Assembly: GCA_046757465.1 (NCBI GenBank)
Contig: JBHHYH010000006.1
Coordinates: 1-64,000, forward strand
Length of the DNA: 64,000 nucleotides
Source of the DNA: Scalindua_A sp046757465
Lineage (GTDB): Bacteria; Planctomycetota; Brocadiia; Brocadiales; Scalinduaceae
Direction of reading: 5' to 3'
Shown: positions 26,688 to 36,087 of the stretch, one piece after another
How positions within the stretch are numbered: the first letter of the stretch is position 1
Layout of the letters: the number at the start of each line of letters is the position of its first letter
The notes under the pieces: model-generated
What the model was told of the DNA's origin: nothing
What the model saw: only the letters and a program-made list of their open reading frames with translations
Databases searched by the model: none
Made by a program: the position numbers and the translations under genes

Positions 26688-27149
26688 CTAAGATTTTTTT
26701 TTATGGTCTCTAGTGAACCGTTCTACAGCTTTTAGTACATCATCGATATACACATCTGTATCGACACAGTAACCGTGAGGCCTTAGATTTGGGACTGCGA
26801 AAACAGCTTTTGGCATAGCTGCCATTAAACCTACACGCAATTCTTTTTCACAGGCGATAGCCACGACTCCTTGAACTTCTTCAGCCATAACCTTTTGGAG
26901 TGCGATTCTGCCACCACTAGCAACGGCTATGCTTATGCCATATTCCTCAGATATTTCCAACAGGTCTTTTACCTTGCAATTCCCACAACGTTTGCATTCA
27001 TTGAGGTCGTGCTTGATGTTTTGTTTACATTTTGAATTTTGTATGCAGTGAGGGAAAAGAAGAAGCAACCCTTCTGGAGGGCATTTTTTCTTCCTCAATT
27101 TTGTCATCATGTTGCTAAGTGAAACAAACTGTTTATCTAAAACTTCCAT
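26688..27149 (-). CDS. DUF116 family protein
   Basis: A 153-residue cysteine-rich cytoplasmic protein with the DUF116 pattern: LLFPHCIQNSKCKQNI, NECKRCGNCKVKDLLEI, AVASGGRIALQKVM and VVAIACEKELRVGLMAAMP. The cysteines probably bind a metal or Fe-S cluster. The family is frequently encoded next to fmt, as here (46 bases downstream of fmt), but its biochemical role is not established. Confidence 0.85.
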   Translation of the reverse strand: MEVLDKQFVSLSNMMTKLRKKKCPPEGLLLLFPHCIQNSKCKQNIKHDLNECKRCGNCKVKDLLEISEEYGISIAVASGGRIALQKVMAEEVQGVVAIACEKELRVGLMAAMPKAVFAVPNLRPHGYCVDTDVYIDDVLKAVERFTRDHKKKS

Positions 27150-27195
27150 TTATGAATACCTCTCTTGTTTAAGGGGTTTTTCCGTATTTTGTATA

Positions 27196-28146
27196 TTACT
27201 GGAATAAATAATCAACTTTGACATCGTGGCCTCTTGAAAATGCAACGGCGCTCATACTTTGCTTACCTTCGGGTTTGAGTTCCTTAATCCATATACAACC
27301 ATTTTTTACAGCTGTTTTGATACCGCGGCCAGAAATATCCATAATAGTGCCGGGAATATTATTTGTCTCAGTGCCGGGCGATGTATCCCTTTCAATTTTT
27401 AGAATTAGGATCCTTTCTTTCGAGGCATTTCTGATTAACGTGGTCTGGGCAGTGGGCCGAGGATTCATGCCTCTCACGAAATTGTGTATCTCTTCAGTAG
27501 TTTGATTCCAATTAATAAGGCCGTCTTTCTTTTTTAATTTTGGTGCATAGGTAGCAAGCTTCTCATCCTGTGGTGTATATTTTGCAACTCCTGTTTTGAT
27601 TTGTTTTAGGCTATCTATTAGAATTTCCGCACCGAGTATGCTTAACCTGTTTTCCAGCTCACCCGCTGTTTCATCAGGGCCAATCCTTATTGATTTTTGC
27701 ATAATCATCTTACCAGCATCCATTTTTTCTTGCAAGATAATTGAGGTCACCCCAGTTTCTTCCTCTCCATTAATTAGTACCCAATTAACAGGTGCTGCTC
27801 CACGATACTTAGGGAGTAACGAAGCGTGTATATTAATGCATTTATATCTGGGCAAATTCAATATCTCAGATGAAATTTTCTGCCCGAAAGCAACAACCGT
27901 TATAATATCAGGGTTTATTTCTTTAAGCTTCTCTATGATTATCTCATCGTTTACATTTTCTGGTTGGACTATTTTAAGTCCCAAATCTAAGGCGACGTTT
28001 TTAACGGGTGGTGCACAAGGCTGACTCTTTCGCCCTTTAGGTTTATCTGTCTGAGTAATAACAGTTGCAACATTATATTTTGATTCTATTAGGGATTTTA
28101 AACTTGGAACCGCAAAATCCGGCGTACCCATAAAAACGATATTCAT
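27196..28146 (-). CDS. fmt: Methionyl-tRNA formyltransferase
   Basis: This 316-residue enzyme formylates initiator Met-tRNA. The N-terminal Rossmann domain opens with MNIVFMGTPDFAVPSLKSLI; the 10-formyl-tetrahydrofolate site includes NIHASLLPKYRGAAPVNW and the Asp of MDAGKMI. The C-terminal OB-like domain is intact (IHNFVRGMNPRPTA). It lies 27 bases after def, giving the classic def-fmt unit, with DUF116 third. Confidence 0.97.
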   Translation of the reverse strand: MNIVFMGTPDFAVPSLKSLIESKYNVATVITQTDKPKGRKSQPCAPPVKNVALDLGLKIVQPENVNDEIIIEKLKEINPDIITVVAFGQKISSEILNLPRYKCINIHASLLPKYRGAAPVNWVLINGEEETGVTSIILQEKMDAGKMIMQKSIRIGPDETAGELENRLSILGAEILIDSLKQIKTGVAKYTPQDEKLATYAPKLKKKDGLINWNQTTEEIHNFVRGMNPRPTAQTTLIRNASKERILILKIERDTSPGTETNNIPGTIMDISGRGIKTAVKNGCIWIKELKPEGKQSMSAVAFSRGHDVKVDYLFQ

Positions 28147-28173
28147 ATGTAATTAATTATGAACATTTACGAT

Positions 28174-28689
28174 TTAGCCAACGCCGGCCCTGCTATTTTG
28201 ATAAGCTAGTTCAAATTCTTTTATCTTCTGTTTGTTAGCTATCCTGCTTGCTGGGGTCATCATCTCGATAAAAAGACGACCATTTATGTGGTCAATTTCA
28301 TGCTGCCACACACGACTCAATAAGCCCTCAGCTTCGATTTTAAGCTTCTTACCTTTTAGGTTATAGGCAGTAACTGTAACATATTGTGAACGTATAACCT
28401 TTCCCATTACACCGGGAAAAGATAAGCAACCTTCCTCTTCTATGGTTTCACCTCGTTCTTCTACGATCTGCGGATTTATGAAGACCCTTTCTCCCGTTTT
28501 TTTACCGGTTATGTCTATTACGACTAGGCATTTGGACAATCCTATTTGTGGTGCTGCGAGTCCAATTCCACAAGCATCGTACATGGTATCAAGCATCTCT
28601 TGTGCAACTTGACAAATTTTATTGTCAATTTCTTCAATTGGTACGGCCTTGCGCATTAAAATTGGATCCGGATAAGTAACTATTTCCAT
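28174..28689 (-). CDS. def: Peptide deformylase
   Basis: A 171-residue metalloprotease that removes the N-formyl group from nascent proteins. All three motifs are present: GIGLAAPQIG, EEGCLSFPG (metal Cys) and QHEIDHINGRLF (metal histidines and catalytic Glu). It heads the def-fmt-DUF116 unit. Confidence 0.97.
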   Translation of the reverse strand: MEIVTYPDPILMRKAVPIEEIDNKICQVAQEMLDTMYDACGIGLAAPQIGLSKCLVVIDITGKKTGERVFINPQIVEERGETIEEEGCLSFPGVMGKVIRSQYVTVTAYNLKGKKLKIEAEGLLSRVWQHEIDHINGRLFIEMMTPASRIANKQKIKEFELAYQNSRAGVG

Positions 28690-28806
28690 TTTTCAAGGTT
28701 ATATTATTTAAGGTTTAACGCCTACGATAAGGTAAAATTTACTGAATTTAACACATTCAGTATATAATAGAATCCACTTAAAAAGCAAGAATTATTTGTT
28801 TTTTTG

Positions 28807-28835
28807 TTGACAACGGTTTTGCAATGTCATAAACT
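28807..28835 (+). promoter_or_regulatory. Putative sigma-70 promoter for rpsT
   Basis: TTGACA (28807-28812) and TAAACT (28830-28835) are separated by 17 bases, about 90 bases before the rpsT start and pointing towards it. Confidence 0.5.
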
Positions 28836-28923
28836 TCTCTTCGAGTAATTTTGCTATGAGATAAGCCAAGAAACGTGTAGAAAAACGAGGATAAATTAAG
28901 TTGTTTGGTGAGGGAATGGTCTA

Positions 28924-29199
28924 ATGCCAACAAGCAAATCTGCGAAGAAAAGAGTCAGACAAAATGCTGTGCGTAGGATGAGAAACAGGGGTGATAAATC
29001 TGCATTAAAAACTCAAATAAAAAGGTTAGTTTCAGCTGTCGAAAGCAAAAACTTCGAAGAAGCAGAAAAGCACCTTTCATTAACAACGAAAGGGCTGGAT
29101 AAGCTTGCATCCAAGAATATTATACATAAAAACACGGCTTCAAGAAAAAAGTCTCGCTTGGCAAGGATGTTAAATAAGCAAAAAGCAGCCAAGTCATAA
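28924..29199 (+). CDS. rpsT: 30S ribosomal protein S20
   Basis: A 91-residue very basic helical protein with the S20 opening SKSAKKRVRQNAVRRMRNR and the C-terminal IHKNTASRKKSRLARMLNK. It binds 16S rRNA early in 30S assembly. It is a single-gene unit ending 15 bases before the convergent deacetylase-like gene. Confidence 0.95.
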   Translation: MPTSKSAKKRVRQNAVRRMRNRGDKSALKTQIKRLVSAVESKNFEEAEKHLSLTTKGLDKLASKNIIHKNTASRKKSRLARMLNKQKAAKS

Positions 29200-29214
29200 A
29201 TATCTTAAGGTTAT

Positions 29215-30156
29215 TTAGTTTATTATATCGTTCAAACCCTTCAGATGTTCCTCTATACACCTTGGTAAGTCTAATAAGTGATATCCACCCTCTAAACAAG
29301 AGACAATTCTACCTTCACAACAATCTTTAGCGATATTCTGCGTGAGTTTGGTTAGTGTGTTGTATTCGAAAGTTTCTAAGCCTAAACCGCCAACAGGGTC
29401 GAGACGATATGCATCAAAACCGGAAGATATGAGAATAAACTGAGGATTGAATTGTTTAACTCTTTTCTCCATTATATCTTTAAAGATCTCTAAATATTTT
29501 TGTGATTCTGTATCATAAGTAAGAGGAACGTTTATCGTAAAACCGGAACCTTCGCCTTTTCCTATTTCTTCTTTATCCCCTGTTCCTGGGTAAAATGGAT
29601 ACCTGTGCATTGAGAAATACATTACCGATGCGTCTTCGTAAAAGGTATCTTGGGTGCCATTACCGTGGTGTACGTCCCAATCAATTATTACAATTCTGTC
29701 GAGATTATATCTTGATTGAATATACTTTGCTGCAATAGCGACGTTATTAAATAAGCAGAAACCCATACCCCTTGCTGGAGTGGCATGGTGGCCGGGAGGA
29801 CGTACCAGACAAAATGCGTTATTTGTTTTTTTATTCATTACTAAATCAATTGCCGTAAGCAATGCGCCAGTGGCATATAATGCTGCATCATATGAATTGG
29901 ATGAGACATAGGTGTCAGGGTCTAAATATCCGCCGCCTGTTCTGGCAAGTTCAGCAACTTTTTCAATATGACTTATACTATGAACCATAGATACTTCTTC
30001 TTTTGTGGCAACTCTTGGTTTCTTAGTATTTAGCTTTTGCCAGATGCCGGTTGCCTCTAGGTGTTTGACTGTATTTATTAACCTTGTGGAATTTTCTGGA
30101 TGATTAGGGCCTGTATCATGTTTCAAGTAAATGTCATCATAAATAATAGTAGTCAT
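29215..30156 (-). CDS. Histone deacetylase-family (AcuC/HdaH-like) amidohydrolase
   Basis: A 313-residue zinc hydrolase of the HDAC fold. Visible active-site parts are RPPGHHATPARGMGFCLFNN (catalytic His pair), IDWDVHHGNGTQD (zinc Asp and His), SGFDAYRLDPVGGL and the Gly-rich LEGGYHL. In bacteria such enzymes act on acetyl-lysine or acetylpolyamines; the substrate cannot be read from the sequence. The upstream neighbour (RNase H gene) is divergent, so it is probably transcribed alone. Confidence 0.9.
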   Translation of the reverse strand: MTTIIYDDIYLKHDTGPNHPENSTRLINTVKHLEATGIWQKLNTKKPRVATKEEVSMVHSISHIEKVAELARTGGGYLDPDTYVSSNSYDAALYATGALLTAIDLVMNKKTNNAFCLVRPPGHHATPARGMGFCLFNNVAIAAKYIQSRYNLDRIVIIDWDVHHGNGTQDTFYEDASVMYFSMHRYPFYPGTGDKEEIGKGEGSGFTINVPLTYDTESQKYLEIFKDIMEKRVKQFNPQFILISSGFDAYRLDPVGGLGLETFEYNTLTKLTQNIAKDCCEGRIVSCLEGGYHLLDLPRCIEEHLKGLNDIIN

Positions 30157-30230
30157 AAAGTGATTCTAATGCTAGGTAGTTTTTTTGTCAAATCAAACTA
30201 ATTATAAACCAAATACTGCAGGTGAATGAT

Positions 30231-30857
30231 ATGAAAAAAGATAGCATTTCTGACCATGAGTTGTTGGCGTTGATACATAAGAACATAGATGTAAGAAGTT
30301 TAAAAAAACAGAATGAGACGATAACAAAGACGAGGATAGACAAACTTTTTCAAACCCTTAAAATCCATGTAAAAAAAAGCAAGTTATCCATCTCAACAGG
30401 GGCAGAAGAAAAAGATGTTTCTAGGAAAAAGCATCTTGATACTCTCACAGTAAATATTGACGGTGCTTCAAGGGGAAATCCTGGTAAAGCAGGCGTTGGG
30501 GTTGCCATATTTGATAAAGATTCGAAATTGGTAAAAGAATGCAGTGAATATATTGGTGTAGCAACTAACAATGTGGCAGAGTATAAAGCACTGATATTAG
30601 GTATCAAAGAGGTCATTAAGTGTGGTGCACAAGAAATATTATTTAAAACAGACAGCGAGCTTTTGGCCAAGCAAATTATGGGTGAATATAAAGTTAAAAA
30701 CACACAACTTATGTATCTTTTTACTGAAGCGCAGGGGCTCTTGAAAAAGTTGCCAAAGTGGAAGATAAAATACATCCCAAGAGGGGAAAATAAAAAAGCA
30801 GATATGTTAGCAAACAAAGGAATTGAGATGTCTGTTGAAGCTGACTATAAAGGATAG
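30231..30857 (+). CDS. Ribonuclease HI-family protein with N-terminal extension
   Basis: From the ATG at 30231 (AGGTGA five bases upstream) the product is 208 residues. The C-terminal two thirds is an RNase HI domain with the four acidic residues in VNIDGASRGNPG (Asp77), VAEYKALI (Glu117), FKTDSELL (Asp141) and KKADMLAN (Asp191). The first 70 residues are Lys-rich, helical and of unknown function; they do not look like the usual hybrid-binding domain. It should cut the RNA strand of RNA-DNA hybrids. Confidence 0.88.
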   Translation: MKKDSISDHELLALIHKNIDVRSLKKQNETITKTRIDKLFQTLKIHVKKSKLSISTGAEEKDVSRKKHLDTLTVNIDGASRGNPGKAGVGVAIFDKDSKLVKECSEYIGVATNNVAEYKALILGIKEVIKCGAQEILFKTDSELLAKQIMGEYKVKNTQLMYLFTEAQGLLKKLPKWKIKYIPRGENKKADMLANKGIEMSVEADYKG

Positions 30858-30947
30858 TAAAAAATATTTGAAGTTTAATATAGAACGAGCGAAGAGTAAG
30901 AAACTAAGAATAACCTTTAAAAGTGATTTGCTTAATGATTTTCTTGT

Positions 30948-32225
30948 CTATTTCTTAGCTCCTAACATTTCAAGGAAGCCTTCGATCCTTGTAGCGACCT
31001 GTCCTGACATATAATTGCCATCATCAACACAATCTCCGTCAAGATTTAAAAGCGGATATCCTTCCCTATTCAATTCTTTTTTTATAGTTGGGATTGCAGC
31101 ATTGTTTCTCCGACATCCCCAGGTAGAATAAGCTATTATACCGTCCACATTGTAATCTTTGGCCAACATCTTAATAACTTCCAACCTTTTTTCTAACGGA
31201 CCGTTGTTGTGGTTAGAAATTAACTTACGTGCCAGGCTTTCGTAAGGATTATCCGGATCTAGCTCATCCCAGTAAACATGGTTTATTTCCTCGAAAACTA
31301 TTTTGGTGTTTTGTGCACTTTCAATTTTGTCAAAGAGATCGGCCTTGAAATATGGTTTTAGTTCAAGCCAAAGAATCTTGATTTTTCTTTCTTCTTTTTT
31401 CCCATTTCTTTTATCCAAAGCAGTTTTTTCCCTTATTTCTTCTAGCAATGCCGTATAGAAATTTACCGCATATTTAGAGCCGATTAATAGATGGCTCGGC
31501 ACCATAAAACCAAGGGCATTATGTCCTTCGAGAGGGGACAAAGGCTCCTTTCTAGCCTGGTTTACTTCAATCATCCTTTCTCTTGCCCTGTTGGACAGTT
31601 CTATAGCCTCTTCAAGAGATTCTTTCTTCATTTTTTTACCAGAAATTTCTTCTAAACACTTCGTTAAGTTTATTAATTGGCCAGCTAGGTACTTGACTGA
31701 ATCATCATTCAAATCATAAGGAACGTCTAATATTATGCTTTTCTTCCCTGTTATGGATTCGCATATCTTTATTGTTTTTAAATTACTGTCACAAATAGTA
31801 GTTGTACCGACGAGTAGTTGAGGAGGTGGATAAATACCCGTGGATGCCTGTCCTAATGCTGCTCTATGAAAAGAGCAAACATCAGTTGGTATAGCAGTCA
31901 AATCAGCTTCGGCAAGCGCCTGGGAACTTCTTCCAAATTTGGCGAAAAGAGCTGCTGCCACTTCTACTGAAAAAGGTCGTAGTCCCATAGCAAAGAGGAT
32001 TTCAGAAGGCACAAATAAACTTGTCCAGATTGCGCCATTTTTATAAGCATAGTAATAATGTTCGATTACACTGTTGGATAGTACCTCCATGGAACTTAAT
32101 CCTGTTTTGTCAATACTCATTCCCGTTATTTTTGTGTATATGTTCAGGAATCTAAGTATTTCCTTTAAGATGTAAGGAGCAAATTTTCGAGCCAATTCCT
32201 TTTTTACTTTTTTTAAATTTAGCAT
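30948..32225 (-). CDS. 2-hydroxyacyl-CoA dehydratase/benzoyl-CoA reductase-family subunit (HgdB-like)
   Basis: A 425-residue subunit of the HgdB/BcrB/BcrC type. It has FVPSEILFAMGLRPFSVEVA, TDVCSFHRAALGQA (with a likely Fe-S Cys), VGTTTICDSNL and, near the end, IIAYSTWGCRRNN followed by LNLDGDCVDDGNYMSGQ and TRIEGFLEML. These proteins bind a [4Fe-4S] cluster and do one-electron radical chemistry on acyl-CoA, after ATP-driven activation. The activase is fused to the neighbouring gene upstream (32397-34298). The substrate is not known; both 2-hydroxyacyl-CoA dehydration and aromatic-CoA reduction types share this fold. Confidence 0.85.
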   Translation of the reverse strand: MLNLKKVKKELARKFAPYILKEILRFLNIYTKITGMSIDKTGLSSMEVLSNSVIEHYYYAYKNGAIWTSLFVPSEILFAMGLRPFSVEVAAALFAKFGRSSQALAEADLTAIPTDVCSFHRAALGQASTGIYPPPQLLVGTTTICDSNLKTIKICESITGKKSIILDVPYDLNDDSVKYLAGQLINLTKCLEEISGKKMKKESLEEAIELSNRARERMIEVNQARKEPLSPLEGHNALGFMVPSHLLIGSKYAVNFYTALLEEIREKTALDKRNGKKEERKIKILWLELKPYFKADLFDKIESAQNTKIVFEEINHVYWDELDPDNPYESLARKLISNHNNGPLEKRLEVIKMLAKDYNVDGIIAYSTWGCRRNNAAIPTIKKELNREGYPLLNLDGDCVDDGNYMSGQVATRIEGFLEMLGAKK

Positions 32226-32396
32226 AGCTTTATTATGTCAAGTTTATTTGATTTTAAAAGCTTAAAAATGTAAGAATGAAGAGGTGTTCATAGCTTTACC
32301 GCAGGTGTTGTCTTTGGATATGTTTCTTATGAGGGATTAAGACCGTATCGTGGTATTTTACGCCAAAGATTCACAATTTTACAAGGTATCTCCAAA

Positions 32397-34298
32397 TCAA
32401 GTAGTTAACTGTTCCACGAATGCCTCAATCCTGGTTTTGATTTGGCCTTCGCTTTTAGAACTGTTATCACAATTTATGTGCAGGAGGGGAATGTTTTTCT
32501 TTTGAAATTCCTTTTTGACCAATGGATAATCATATAGGGTGTGATCACAAAATTTTAAGGTGTGATAAATTGATCCGCTTATGGCTCTTCTTTCTATAAG
32601 GGAAATTGTGTTTTTAATCCTCTCAAACACGTTGACCATCCTGGAGCATGGAGACTTCTTCAAGTATCTTTCGGATATAGACTTATAAGGATTATCGGTT
32701 ATGTCAACTTTTTTGTCAAAAAATCTGCTTCCTGTACATAGATCATCAAGAACTACTTTAGCACCTGCATCTTCGATCACTTTGATTATTTCTTCATTTT
32801 CTAATATACTTCCCCATATTAAGAGTTTTGGTTCTGATTTTCTTTCTGGAACATCACCTATTTGCTTCATTAAAGAAGTTAAAGAGACTACATAGTCACG
32901 GAATTTCTCAGGCACGGCATTTATGCCTTTTTTCAATAAGGTATAGATATCGTAACCGGAGTGTCCGATATAGCCATCCCATTGTCTTTGCATGAAGACT
33001 GTAACGTTTTCTCTTACACCATTGTATAAAGCAATACTACTATTAATATCTTCGTAGTTTATTCTAAGCTTATAATATTTTTCCAGCTTTTCTTTAAAAG
33101 TTTTTATTAAACCGGCAAAATACTGTATAGAGGCTTCATCATTGTTTTTTGGTATATCGAGAATGTGACTAAATTTTTTACCATTATCCAGTCTTACCCA
33201 GGCATCGTAAAGTCTTCTCATACCATCGCAAGAGTTGGTAAATACTATACCCTCAAGATGATCCAGGTTTCCAGATAGTTTTTTATCAGCGATGGTCTTT
33301 ATATATGAACATATATTACTGCAGAGTAACTCGTCCGAAGAGCAATTATCACTGCCATCACCTTTTATTCTAACTGGATGGAATCCTGCAGCCCTAATAA
33401 TTTCTACTGGCGTGTAAGTGCAAAAGTAACCAATTTTTGGCATCTTATTATCATCGAGTTCTACGTCAGCGATTGATGCTTGATTATTAGCAGTGGTCTC
33501 AACGAATTCTTTTTGAGAAACAGCATTCGCATTCTCCAGGGCTATAAGTGCTGCGCCTAAAGCGCCGACTATCTGTGGTTCGTCGGGTATTTTGATAGAA
33601 CAGAGTAACTTCTTTTCCAGCTCACGCACCACCCCTATGTTCTTCGCAACACCACCTGTCATTACAACGTCTTCTTCCATGCCGACTCTCTTAGCCTGTG
33701 CCGATATCCTTTTACCTATAGAGACGTGTAATCCCTTGCATATGTCTTCAGTTTTATGATCAGCGCCTATCAGGGACACAACCTCTGATTCCGCAAAAAC
33801 AGTGCACAGGCTACTAATAGAGACATTGTCATTTCCTTTGAGAGAAAGTTCCCCCATATCATCAAGCTCTATTTCTAGCGTTCTTGCCATTACCTCTAAA
33901 AATCTTCCTGTTCCTGCCGCGCATTTATCATTCATAGAGAAGTCAAGGACATTGCCTTTAGCATCAAGCTTTATTGCCTTACTATCTTGCCCTCCAATGT
34001 CTATAACAGTTCTGGCACTCGGGAAAAAATGATTTGCACCTTTGGCATGACACGTAATCTCTGTTACAACTTCGTTAGCGAAAGGGACTTTGATTCTACC
34101 ATATCCAGTCGCAACTATATAGCCAATATCTTTTTCTTCTACCTTTGTAATATTTAAGATGTGTTTGAATATTTTATCGCAGGCTTTCTTACTACTGGCG
34201 CCCGTTGCAATTACTTCATAAGCTAATATTTCTTTCTTGTCATTTAGCAACACAGCATCAGTTGTTAGTGACCCTATATCAATCCCTAGTGTTAACAT
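32397..34298 (-). CDS. Fusion: BadF/HgdC-type activator ATPase + 2-hydroxyacyl-CoA dehydratase subunit
   Basis: A 633-residue fusion. Residues 1-260 are an ASKHA activator ATPase: LTLGIDIGSLTTDAVLL, TVIDIGGQDSKAIKL, the cluster Cys in NDKCAAGTGRFLEVM and SSLCTVFAESEVVSLIG, and MTGGVAKNIGVV. Residues from about 285 are an HgdB-type subunit: KIGYFCTYTPVEIIRAAGFHP, CSSDELLCSNICSYI, FTNSCDGMRRLYDAW. The activator hydrolyses ATP to inject a low-potential electron into the dehydratase. Fusing it to one subunit fixes the partner. The second subunit is encoded 171 bases downstream. Such fusions are known in anaerobes, but the substrate here is unknown. Confidence 0.88.
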   Translation of the reverse strand: MLTLGIDIGSLTTDAVLLNDKKEILAYEVIATGASSKKACDKIFKHILNITKVEEKDIGYIVATGYGRIKVPFANEVVTEITCHAKGANHFFPSARTVIDIGGQDSKAIKLDAKGNVLDFSMNDKCAAGTGRFLEVMARTLEIELDDMGELSLKGNDNVSISSLCTVFAESEVVSLIGADHKTEDICKGLHVSIGKRISAQAKRVGMEEDVVMTGGVAKNIGVVRELEKKLLCSIKIPDEPQIVGALGAALIALENANAVSQKEFVETTANNQASIADVELDDNKMPKIGYFCTYTPVEIIRAAGFHPVRIKGDGSDNCSSDELLCSNICSYIKTIADKKLSGNLDHLEGIVFTNSCDGMRRLYDAWVRLDNGKKFSHILDIPKNNDEASIQYFAGLIKTFKEKLEKYYKLRINYEDINSSIALYNGVRENVTVFMQRQWDGYIGHSGYDIYTLLKKGINAVPEKFRDYVVSLTSLMKQIGDVPERKSEPKLLIWGSILENEEIIKVIEDAGAKVVLDDLCTGSRFFDKKVDITDNPYKSISERYLKKSPCSRMVNVFERIKNTISLIERRAISGSIYHTLKFCDHTLYDYPLVKKEFQKKNIPLLHINCDNSSKSEGQIKTRIEAFVEQLTT

Positions 34299-34714
34299 TT
34301 AACCTCTTCTCCTTAAAAGGTTGAGATTATTGCAATGTAATATGAAATGGTTAAAATTCACGGGCAATACTATCAAAGTTGCATTACATAGTCAAGGTAT
34401 AGTTTCCAATGAAGCTAATTTTAAATGTAATTTTGTTAAAACGACTTAAGCTTGTTAAAGATGAAGTTGCCGGCGCGCTGATTCACGCCGGACAACAAAT
34501 CGCCCGGCTCGACGGTTATTAGTCAAAGAGCAAATTTTCTGCCCAAAACCTGACAATCTTGTAAAATTAAGATATAACTTATGTATACGCAACTAATTAT
34601 GAACATGGGAAAAACAGCTAATTATTCTTCCAATGCCATTTCATGTTTATAAAATCTACACTTATTTTCTCCATTTACAATTCTAAAAATTTTTTCTGTA
34701 ATTTTGTTAACAAA
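34299..34714. other. Intergenic region with a short GC-rich patch
   Basis: The stretch is AT-rich except for about 34455-34520, where a plus-strand frame reads KDEVAGALIHAGQQIARLDGY and then stops. The patch differs in base composition from its flanks and could be a coding scrap, but I recognise no family. No promoter or RNA gene could be supported in the rest. Confidence 0.3.
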
Positions 34715-34747
34715 AAAGGCTTATAAGGGTGGACCTTATAAGCCTTT
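34715..34747 (-). terminator. Rho-independent terminator of the NRDD-like gene
   Basis: AAAGGCTTATAAGG (34715-34728) and its complement at 34734-34747 form a perfect 14-bp stem with a five-base loop. On the minus strand the stem runs directly into a run of T, about 65 bases after the stop codon at 34811. Confidence 0.75.
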
Positions 34748-34810
34748 AATGAACTACACGGAAGGAATAGTTTGTTACACTTAATCTTGATTCGAGTGGT
34801 TAAATCTTCA

Positions 34811-35275
34811 TTATAAAGAATCTATCATTTTTAGGCGTTCTTTCTGAAAAATGGGTTTTTTGTCGGTAAGTCCGTACCTACCATTTGCCCTGTCTCTTAA
34901 CTCCCCTACTTTTGACTTGTTCCAATTATTAACCCTTGAGTAATAACCTACAATTCTTGTGATTCCATTTAATACAATAGGAGCTCTATCATTCTGGAGT
35001 ACCCTTAAGAATTCTTGAGCTTTGTCAAGATCCGTAATTTTTTGCACAATCTCATCGATTGATACTTCAATATATGCGCCCTCAATCCCTTCGGCTTTAC
35101 TATAGTCCCTTAACACAAACACTTCTTTGCCTCGACTGTTATCTTTATCTGACGGAAACGCTGTACCAATTATCTCTAGGTTGGAAGATAATTCTATAGC
35201 CTCTACAAAAATAGACAAACTTTCCTCAATCCCTTCTACTACACCGGTATTCCTTTCTAAAGTCGTCACTGTCAC
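34811..35275 (-). CDS. Small cysteine-free protein with an NrdD C-terminal-like segment
   Basis: A 154-residue protein whose C-terminal part, ITRIVGYYSRVNNWNKSKVG and then ELRDRANGRYGL, resembles the tail of class III (anaerobic) ribonucleotide reductase, which normally follows a zinc-binding CxxC pair. There is no cysteine in the whole protein, so neither the zinc site nor thiol chemistry is possible. The N-terminal two thirds is not recognised. It starts with GTG at 35275, six bases after a strong GGAGG, and has its own terminator, so it is likely well expressed as a single gene. A regulatory or structural role is speculation. Confidence 0.6.
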   Translation of the reverse strand: MTVTTLERNTGVVEGIEESLSIFVEAIELSSNLEIIGTAFPSDKDNSRGKEVFVLRDYSKAEGIEGAYIEVSIDEIVQKITDLDKAQEFLRVLQNDRAPIVLNGITRIVGYYSRVNNWNKSKVGELRDRANGRYGLTDKKPIFQKERLKMIDSL

Positions 35276-36087
35276 TATTTACCTCCTTTTTTAATATAAT
35301 AATAACACATTCTCTTTCCTTATTTCCTTAAATGATAACTAATCTCAAACTAGATATTGACGTACCTCCTTTCCCAGATTTTCTAAGCTGATTGAAATTT
35401 AAAGATCCAAAAATAACATCTAGATGTACAAACATGGATATGTCCAAGCAATATACAAATTGTGAATAAAATGTCAAGTATATTTTTTATAAAATATACA
35501 AAATATTGTACCTGACTCGGATTTTCACACAACATTTATAGCACAAGGCTACTTTGGCACATGGGTTACGATAAAAGTAGTTGGATGGATAAATTTTTAA
35601 TATTTTTCTTAAATAACAACCATCTAAACTTCATTAAATTGTGTAATGATTAAGTAGTAGTTAAAATTAGACATATACTAAAGGGGGTTATCGTTCACAT
35701 AACTCACTGATAACAAGGAACTTACAGAAATTGTAGGTAAGTCTTCGGCAAACCCATTTTCCCCGCAAGACTTTCATTACAGAAGTTCATTAGTTAAAGA
35801 ACCTACTTGTCTGAAGATGCCTATCCTGCTATGCTATTTGGACGGGTAGTTGGCAGGTGAGGTTGCAACACTTCAATCTTGGATAAAGAAGCAAACTGAC
35901 AACAAACGTTCCCATATTGCCCCTTTCCCGTAAAATGAGCTTACTCCAATACCGTATTCGACACGGTGCTTTGCATATGAAAGGGGAAGAGGGAGGGAGG
36001 GATTAAAAATATTTTTCAAACTATATTTTCCCTTGCAAAAAGTTAAATACATTAAATTTTTTGAATATCAATAAGGCACTATAAAAA
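35276..36087. other. Long AT-rich intergenic region
   Basis: This 812-base region separates divergent genes. It contains a 9-bp hairpin, GTATATTTT/AAAATATAC (35478-35499), and a nested fold in which CCCCTTTC (35920-35927) pairs with GAAAGGGG (35979-35986) around ACCGT/ACGGT (35951-35967). The segment 35690-35990 is less AT-rich than its flanks and might be an RNA leader or small RNA. No known RNA family or gene remnant was recognised. Confidence 0.35.
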
